From: UTCHB3 sp002050155
Lineage (GTDB): Bacteria > Bacteroidota > Ignavibacteria > Ignavibacteriales > Ignavibacteriaceae
Length of the DNA stretch: 64,000 nt
Assembly: GCA_030584105.1 (NCBI GenBank)
Contig: CP129491.1
Location: forward strand, 558,001-622,000
Reading direction: 5' to 3'
Numbering within the stretch: position 1 is the first letter of the stretch; each line of letters starts with the position of its first letter. The translations under genes were made by a program, and so were the position numbers. The notes beneath the pieces are model-generated. The model ran no database searches. It saw only the letters and a program-made list of their open reading frames with translations, and was not told where the DNA came from. This document shows positions 58,846 to 64,000 of the stretch, piece by piece.

Positions 58846-58877
58846 TTTGAATTTCGTATATTACAAGGCTAATTTTA
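58846..58877 (+). promoter_or_regulatory. Putative promoter of the SRP RNA
   Basis: TTTG at 58846-58849, 20-base spacer, TAATTTTA at 58870-58877 (one mismatch to TAnnTTTG). The first base of the RNA stem, G58886, lies 9 bases after it, so the position fits. Confidence 0.5.
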
Positions 58878-58885
58878 AAGTTTTT

Positions 58886-58967
<82 letters not shown>

Positions 58968-58974
58968 TTTTTTT
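58968..58974 (+). terminator. T run using the SRP RNA closing stem
   Basis: Seven T directly follow CAGAGCC, the 3' arm of the SRP RNA end stem. Confidence 0.7.
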
Positions 58975-59050
58975 ATGCAAATAGTGCCGAAACTTTAGAA
59001 TTAAGGTTTTCTAATATTTAACAGAATTTAGCAAACCTTCCGGTTTTTTA

Positions 59051-59094
59051 AGAAAAGAGATTGGCCTGTCTGAGAAAAGAGATTAGCTTTTCTG
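59051..59094. repeat. Two adjacent 22-bp repeats at the sixA 3' end
   Basis: 59051-59072 and 59073-59094 both start AGAAAAGAGATT(G/A)G and end TCTG. The second copy contains the last codons and stop (59083-59085) of sixA on the minus strand. Confidence 0.9.
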
Positions 59095-59568
59095 TGCAAA
59101 AACTTCAGGGGGTAAGAAAAAGTGAAGTTTTCCGGCGCCGGCTCTCGGTTTGGCAGGGAACACTACTTTTGCAATAGTACCCGGTTTAAAGTACAAATTC
59201 ACATCTCTAAAGCCGCATGATTCCCCCAGAAGTAACGAAGTTTCCGGTTCGTGCATAATCAGCATAATACTATCAGAATCAAATTCACGCAGCATCGAGA
59301 AAATTCCGCCAATTGAAGAGCCGCTTTTCAGATCGTTTGTAATACTTTTTTCGCCGGTATAATTAAGCGCTGCAACAATCTCATCCATAGTTTGAATGGT
59401 TCTCAGAGCCGGTGAAGAAAGAATTAAGGATGGAACAGTTGTGAAAGAAAACCACCTTTTGGCAGATTCTCTTATAAGGTTTCTTCCTTCGGGAGTTAAT
59501 TGTCTGTCGCCGTTTGCGCCTGTTCCTATATATTCTGCTTCGGAGTGTCTGATAATATAAAGATTCAT
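59083..59568 (-). CDS. sixA: SixA-type phosphohistidine phosphatase
   Basis: A 161-residue histidine phosphatase (phosphoglycerate mutase fold) that removes phosphate from His in phosphotransfer proteins. IIRHSEAEYIG carries the catalytic Arg-His (about 5-15). LTPEGRNLIRESAKRW (about 25-40), ILSSPALRTIQTMDEI (about 49) and MLIMHEPETSLLL (second His, about 102) follow. Transcribed away from the SRP RNA; last codons lie in a tandem repeat. Confidence 0.9.
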   Translation of the reverse strand: MNLYIIRHSEAEYIGTGANGDRQLTPEGRNLIRESAKRWFSFTTVPSLILSSPALRTIQTMDEIVAALNYTGEKSITNDLKSGSSIGGIFSMLREFDSDSIMLIMHEPETSLLLGESCGFRDVNLYFKPGTIAKVVFPAKPRAGAGKLHFFLPPEVFAQKS

Positions 59569-59726
59569 AAAAAAACGAAATTTTTAGTAATACTTAAAAT
59601 AAATTAAAATTTGTAGTTTGAAAATCAGATGGTTTATTTTTGATATACCGGACTAAATTTAGAATATTTTCGTTTCAAAAAATGGCGGCTTTTATTGTTG
59701 TGGATGTTGTTGTTGCGGCTTATTAC

Positions 59727-59797
59727 AAAAACCTCAATCCTCGCAAAACCTTAAACCTCGCAAAATCTCAAAACTTCCCAAACCTCAAAGAGTACTG
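59727..59797. repeat. Four repeats of 17-18 bp from the lipoprotein stop codon onward
   Basis: Units 59727-59744, 59745-59761, 59762-59779 and 59780-59797 on the minus strand each contain TTTGAG or a variant plus GTTTTGCGAGG-like sequence. The TGA stop at 59785-59787 is inside the first (gene-proximal) unit. Upstream, 59569-59726 is AT-rich with no feature seen apart from a GTTGTTGTTG run. Confidence 0.82.
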
Positions 59798-60933
59798 AAA
59801 CTTACTGAGTTAATTATATAGTTAACCAGGGCATAGTTCTTTTTATAATAACTTTCGGAGCAGGTTATAACCACCAACGATTCTTTATCCTCACTTCTCA
59901 CTAAAACGAACAAAGTAATTTTCTCTTCAGATTTCTTCGGTTCAGACGCAAAAACCGAATAATTAAACTCATCACTCAGCAAGTTAAAAGAAATATCTTT
60001 TATATACACCCTTATTGGGCTGTTCTTCAGAAGGTCGAATATATAAACTGACAGCCCGGAACTTGTGTCAGAAGCAACCGTTCCCGCTACTTTATTGCTA
60101 AACAGAGATTTTATCTGAACCCCGTTTTTTGTTTTCATTGAACCGGGAAGGTAGATGCAAAGGCGATCAAATTTTGAGTTATAGTATTTGGGTGCGTCCT
60201 CAGCGATAGGCACCACATCGCCTTTAAATTGAAATTCTTTCAGATATTTAGTAATGAAATCGTTCCATTCGGTTAGATTTGGCGATAAGCTGTCATTCTC
60301 GTCGGAATAGTTAACCTTAACGGGTTTGAACGCTTTTTTGTTCCCATACACCGAAAACGAAAGTGTGAGCGGTGAATTTTTTGCAGATGAGACCGTCATT
60401 TCAGCCAGAAAAGAGGGGGATGAAACTACGGTAAAATTATCAAAATGAAGTGTTGCTTTGCCTTTGCCGGTTCCGTAAATTTTTAATTTTTCAACATTTA
60501 CGACACTTTCCACCGAAAATTTTTCAACCACCGAAAAGAACTCTTTATTGTTAATAAAAATTTTCTTCAGCAGCAACGAACCGGGCAGATTTTTATCGTG
60601 AAGCAAAAGTCCGAGTGTATCGTCGTATATAAGCAACTTGTTGTAACCGGAATTTTTGTGCTGGAGCAGGAGGGCATAAAAAGTTTGACCGTCGGAGGTG
60701 ATACTGTCTATTTCAGCTTTTCTGTAATATTTAGCATCGAGAATATTAAACTCAAAAGGGTCTCTGAGTTGATTTTCCGCTCTTTCTTCACCGTTTATGT
60801 AGGCATCAAAAAGAGCGATAATTTTCTTTCCGGAAGTTTTCTCAATTTTATAAACAGGGTCAGGTTTTGTGCAAGCGTTAAATAAAAAAGCACAAGTGAG
60901 AAAGCAACCTGCAGAGATGATAAATTTGGTCAT
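59785..60933 (-). CDS. Lipoprotein of unknown function
   Basis: A 382-residue protein with lipobox LFNACTK, Cys near residue 21. The rest is a mixed beta-rich protein without recognised motifs. A KYLKEFQFKGDVVPIAEDAPKY-type stretch (in outline) lies in the middle, and the end reads YALVNYIINSVSFSTL. Its ATG overlaps the L,D-transpeptidase stop (ATGA), so it may assist envelope work by the neighbour. Likely anchored in the inner or outer membrane. Confidence 0.68.
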   Translation of the reverse strand: MTKFIISAGCFLTCAFLFNACTKPDPVYKIEKTSGKKIIALFDAYINGEERAENQLRDPFEFNILDAKYYRKAEIDSITSDGQTFYALLLQHKNSGYNKLLIYDDTLGLLLHDKNLPGSLLLKKIFINNKEFFSVVEKFSVESVVNVEKLKIYGTGKGKATLHFDNFTVVSSPSFLAEMTVSSAKNSPLTLSFSVYGNKKAFKPVKVNYSDENDSLSPNLTEWNDFITKYLKEFQFKGDVVPIAEDAPKYYNSKFDRLCIYLPGSMKTKNGVQIKSLFSNKVAGTVASDTSSGLSVYIFDLLKNSPIRVYIKDISFNLLSDEFNYSVFASEPKKSEEKITLFVLVRSEDKESLVVITCSESYYKKNYALVNYIINSVSFSTL

Positions 60934-61841
60934 TTAGCCGCTGTTTTGCTCGTAGAATCTTTGGGTACTCTCACCGAATCAGCAGTCGCCACAGTATCAA
61001 TTTCTTCAATCCCCGGAACCTTCACAATTTTTTCCCAGGCATAGTCTTCAGTTTCAATTTTGTCTTTATACAGGAGTGATTTTGCATCCGGCAGCCTTGA
61101 GATATCGCCTATAGGGGTGCCACCCATTCCCATGTTAGTGTTATCAATCACGATTTTTCGAGCGAACAGTTCGTTAAGTTGCCCGTCGTAGAGCATTTGA
61201 AGCCTTTTCTTAAAGATCGCCGGGGCTTCGGCTGCGGTTGGTTTATAGATATAAGGGTCGTTTTCATCGACAAAAGATATTGCAATAGCACTGTTATCGC
61301 CGTTGGTTACGAGCACAGGCGCTCCCAATTCAACCATTGAAAATGCGATTTTAATATCTTCATTAGCAGTTCTAACGCAACCGTGCGAACTTGGTTGTTT
61401 GCCCAGGAATACATAATAACCGGTTCCGTCAAGCCCGTGCAAACCAATTCCATAGTTAAACTGCATCCAATAGTAAAGGTTGCAATGGAACTCACTTGAG
61501 ACAGCGACCGGGTTCTTCACGAATACTGCAAAAACGCCGGGGCTTGTGTTCACGCCTCTTGGAAGTGCTGCAGTTCCTGTAGAAACAGGGAAGTTAAACC
61601 TTTCGCCTGAGCGCATAATTACCGCCGCTTGCTGTGTATTAAGATCGATTACTATATACGATTTTGTAGTGGTATATAGCGTATCTTTAATTTTTTTATT
61701 AAGCAGCGCCAAATAATTTATATCAATTTTTCTGGAGTGAACCTTATTTTTAACCACAGGTTTTGGTATCTCTGCCATTGAAAGGGCGATAAAAACCGAA
61801 AAAAATGAGAAAATAATGATAACTTTAGTAATTTTGGTCAT
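60930..61841 (-). CDS. L,D-transpeptidase (YkuD domain)
   Basis: Forms 3-3 peptidoglycan cross-links or attaches proteins to peptidoglycan, periplasmic. A 303-residue protein with an N-terminal signal or anchor (VIIFSFFSVFIALSMAE). The YkuD domain (about 60-190) has YIVIDLNTQQAAVIMRSG, GLHGLDG (about 131) and the catalytic SHGCVRTANED (about 149-159, Cys nucleophile). The C-terminal region, about 110 residues, is not part of the domain. Overlaps uvrC by 4 bases. Confidence 0.9.
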   Translation of the reverse strand: MTKITKVIIIFSFFSVFIALSMAEIPKPVVKNKVHSRKIDINYLALLNKKIKDTLYTTTKSYIVIDLNTQQAAVIMRSGERFNFPVSTGTAALPRGVNTSPGVFAVFVKNPVAVSSEFHCNLYYWMQFNYGIGLHGLDGTGYYVFLGKQPSSHGCVRTANEDIKIAFSMVELGAPVLVTNGDNSAIAISFVDENDPYIYKPTAAEAPAIFKKRLQMLYDGQLNELFARKIVIDNTNMGMGGTPIGDISRLPDAKSLLYKDKIETEDYAWEKIVKVPGIEEIDTVATADSVRVPKDSTSKTAAK

Positions 61842-63658
61842 GCTACACCACGAAAATAATTATAGACGATCATTGCTTTTTTCTCTCCAATGAGCGAGGT
61901 AAGAGTCTCTATGGAGGCATTTTGCACTTCTTTCACACTGCCGAGTTCCGAAAGCAGTTTTAGGGCGATTTTGTCACCTATTCCTTTAATTTCTAGCAGT
62001 TGTGTCGTAAAAGTTCTTTTGCTTCTCTTTAATCTATGAAAAGTTATTGCAAAACGATGTGCTTCATCTCTTATTTGTTGCAAAAGTTTCAAAGCAGATG
62101 AAGTTTTTGGTATCAAAATGGCTTCCGAACTTTTTGGAATGAACACTTCTTCCAATCTTTTAGCGAGCCCGATAATTTCAAAATTTTTTATTCCGAGTAG
62201 CCTTAGCGCATAAACAGCGGTTGAAAGCTGTCCTTTACCGCCATCCACCATAATCAAATCGGGCAGTGGCTGTTTTTCTTCCAGCAGGCGGCTATAACGG
62301 CGAGTAATCACTTCTTCCATGCTTGCAAAATCATCAGGACCGGTAACAGTTTTAATTGTAAATTTTCTGTAAAGCGATTTTTTTGGTTTACCGTCAACAA
62401 ATACAACCATACTTGCGACTGAATCAGTTCCCTGAAGGTTAGAGATATCGAAACACTCGATGTGTCGCGGAATTTTCCGCAGGTAGAGGTCTCTTTGCAG
62501 CGCAGCAAGTGTGTAGGGGATGTTCCCCTCTTTTTTCACTTTTTGCAGCTGAATTTCTTTCAGTTGAAGTGCTGCATTTTCACGGCTCATCTCCACCAAC
62601 GATTTCAAGTCGCCCCTCTTAGGAACGGTTATCTTAATCTTCTTACCCGTTCTGAACTGCAAAAGTTCCGCAATTTCTGCCGACTCTGTCGGTTCAACTT
62701 CAGCAACTAATTCAGCGGGAATATCGATAAAATCGGTGTAAAATTGTTTAATAAAAGCGGAGTAAACCGCCGGGAGGTCATCCTCCGAGTGATTAACCAA
62801 GTGAAACTCTTTTTTACCGATTAGCTTACCGGCACGAATATTCAGAACAGAACAGGCGGCATCTTTTGCTTCACACGCAATAGCGATTATATCACGGTCG
62901 GCATTATCGTTGCTGACAATTCTTTGTTTTTCAGAAAAAGCCTGCACTTTCTCAATCTTATCACGGTATTCCGCGGCTTTTTCGAAATTAAGCTCTGCGG
63001 CAGCGTCGTTCATCAGAGTTTTAAACTCTTTCAGCAGTTCTTCGGTTTTACCGCTAATCAGTTTTGTAACCTGGTTCACCATCCGGTTATAGTCTTCCTT
63101 CGACTGATAACCAACACAGGGTGCATCGCACTTGTTGATGTAATAGTCAAGACAAACTTTATATTTCCCCTGTGCAATAGTATCCACAGTTAAGGGGAGT
63201 TTGCAACTTCTGATTTTAAAAATTTGAGTGATCAGGCGAAGAGCGGCACGCATACTTTTTACATCGGTATAGGGGCCGTAATATTTGCCGCCGTCTTTAA
63301 TTATTTTTCGTGTTGGGAAAATTCCGGGAAACTCTTCATTAGTTACCTTAATGAAAGGATATGATTTATCATCTTTAAGGTTAACATTATATCTCGGTTT
63401 AAGCTTTTTAATCAGATTATTTTCGAGAACGAGGGCTTCAATTTCACTCGTGGTGATGATAAATTCGATATCTACAGCTTTAGAAACCATCAGATCAATT
63501 CTTGCGCTTGGGCTTTTACCCGAGAAATATGATCTAACCCTGTTCTTCAGGTTCTTAGCCTTACCCACATATAAAACCTTGCCGGAACTATCCTTGAACT
63601 GATAAATCCCGGGGTTATCAGGTAAATTCTTAAGCGTTGTTTCTAAAGAATCTTTCAT
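61838..63658 (-). CDS. uvrC: Excinuclease ABC subunit C
   Basis: Dual-incision nuclease of nucleotide excision repair. The 606-residue protein has an N-terminal GIY-YIG domain (NPGIYQFKDSSGKVLYVGKAKNL in outline, about 16-38), a UVR motif (about 200-235), the RNase H-like endonuclease domain (HIECFDISNLQGTDSVASMVVF in outline, about 397; LIMVDGGKGQLS about 462) and a C-terminal HhH (LLEIKGIGDKIALKLL, about 555). Of usual length. First gene of uvrC-ldt-lipoprotein. Confidence 0.96.
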   Translation of the reverse strand: MKDSLETTLKNLPDNPGIYQFKDSSGKVLYVGKAKNLKNRVRSYFSGKSPSARIDLMVSKAVDIEFIITTSEIEALVLENNLIKKLKPRYNVNLKDDKSYPFIKVTNEEFPGIFPTRKIIKDGGKYYGPYTDVKSMRAALRLITQIFKIRSCKLPLTVDTIAQGKYKVCLDYYINKCDAPCVGYQSKEDYNRMVNQVTKLISGKTEELLKEFKTLMNDAAAELNFEKAAEYRDKIEKVQAFSEKQRIVSNDNADRDIIAIACEAKDAACSVLNIRAGKLIGKKEFHLVNHSEDDLPAVYSAFIKQFYTDFIDIPAELVAEVEPTESAEIAELLQFRTGKKIKITVPKRGDLKSLVEMSRENAALQLKEIQLQKVKKEGNIPYTLAALQRDLYLRKIPRHIECFDISNLQGTDSVASMVVFVDGKPKKSLYRKFTIKTVTGPDDFASMEEVITRRYSRLLEEKQPLPDLIMVDGGKGQLSTAVYALRLLGIKNFEIIGLAKRLEEVFIPKSSEAILIPKTSSALKLLQQIRDEAHRFAITFHRLKRSKRTFTTQLLEIKGIGDKIALKLLSELGSVKEVQNASIETLTSLIGEKKAMIVYNYFRGVA

Positions 63659-63783
63659 AATTTTTTTATCAAATATATATCCCGTAAATATAATAAAATG
63701 AACCGATGATTAAAAAGAAAAAATTAAAAAATAAGCATTTAAGTAAGGCGATTACCTGTTTTACTTTAATAAATTGCGCTAAG

Positions 63784-64000
63784 TCACGCAAAAACATAGT
63801 TTTTAGGTATAACAACTATGCCTGTTTCCGTTACAGTGAAGCGTTGCTTATCTTTTTCCAAGTCAAACCCAATTTCCGTTCCCGGTGGAATATGCACATT
63901 TTTATCGATGATTGCTCTTCTGATTTTAACATTTCTGCCAATGTTGCAGTTGTTCATAATAATTGAATCGGTAACATAGGAATATGAGTTAACTCTGACA
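63784..64000 (-). CDS. glgC: Glucose-1-phosphate adenylyltransferase GlgC, C-terminal part only
   Basis: Makes ADP-glucose for glycogen. Only the last 72 codons are in the window, stop at 63784-63786. The translation VRVNSYSYVTDSIIMNNCNI, then NVKIRRAIIDKNVHIPPGT and KQRFTVTETGIVVIPK, is the left-handed beta-helix end of bacterial GlgC. An overlapping plus-strand frame (63706-63966) is its shadow. The 63659-63783 spacer shows nothing else. Confidence 0.92.
   Translation of the reverse strand, partial: VRVNSYSYVTDSIIMNNCNIGRNVKIRRAIIDKNVHIPPGTEIGFDLEKDKQRFTVTETGIVVIPKNYVFA

Noticed and set aside
63706..63966. Plus-strand 86-codon gene at the right edge
   Set aside because: It is antisense to clear GlgC C-terminal sequence (KIRRAIIDKNVHIP and RFTVTETGIVVIPK).

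Overview
The window comes from a bacterium of the Bacteroidetes/Chlorobi/Ignavibacteria group, most likely an Ignavibacteria relative. Three things point there. Several secreted proteins end in a type IX secretion (T9SS) sorting domain of the YPNPFNPST type, and one gene is a PorV/PorQ-type outer-membrane protein. Candidate promoters match the Bacteroidetes TTTG / N19-20 / TAnnTTTG pattern. ADP-heptose glycosyltransferases indicate a Gram-negative envelope. The sequence is chromosomal and gene-dense, with no prophage, plasmid functions, CRISPR array or tRNA seen. The only mobile remnant is a frameshifted IS3-type OrfA near 50.7-51.0 kb.

Layout. 1-4.6 kb: prmC (cut by the left edge) and three glycosyltransferase-9 genes for LPS core or similar glycan. 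4.7-7.6 kb: ispE, a dihydroorotate dehydrogenase-like flavoprotein and a CDF metal transporter. 7.9-11.9 kb: a T9SS cargo protein, a secreted amidohydrolase and prmA. 12.0-23.1 kb: an envelope operon with a TonB-dependent receptor, a secreted T9SS protein, a PorV/PorQ protein, two small beta-barrels and two paralogous secreted family-10 glycoside hydrolases. 23.2-33.7 kb: a DedA-like protein and an HGSNAT-like acyltransferase, then a minus-strand run xseA-xseB-dxs-oxidoreductase-response regulator-menF-menD. This run joins isoprenoid precursor supply to the first menaquinone steps. 34.0-39.5 kb: low-complexity surface proteins, including a sigma-54-driven lipoprotein pair followed by an OmpP1/FadL-like protein. 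39.5-49.3 kb: rsgA, SpoIID-like, maf, a flippase-like membrane protein, icd, YtxH and DUF948 proteins, an EF-G-like GTPase and a HIT protein. 49.3-64 kb: another T9SS protein, a DUF4286 protein, coaD, an aminotransferase, aroE, a TPR protein, sucC, pruA, the small SRP RNA, sixA, and uvrC with an L,D-transpeptidase and a lipoprotein. The C-terminal end of glgC lies at the right edge.

The most striking structure is not one gene but a recurring pattern. Short direct, mostly tandem duplications (about 18-87 bp) sit (a) at gene junctions, often covering the stop codon and last codons of a gene, and (b) in frame inside otherwise conserved enzymes (two GT9 proteins, MenD, MenF, SpoIID). The clearest junction case is at 24914-25087. 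There an 87-bp tandem duplication of the 3' end of the acyltransferase gene supplies, read on the opposite strand, the C-terminal tail of MenD. All functional names rest on motif recognition by eye; no database search was run.
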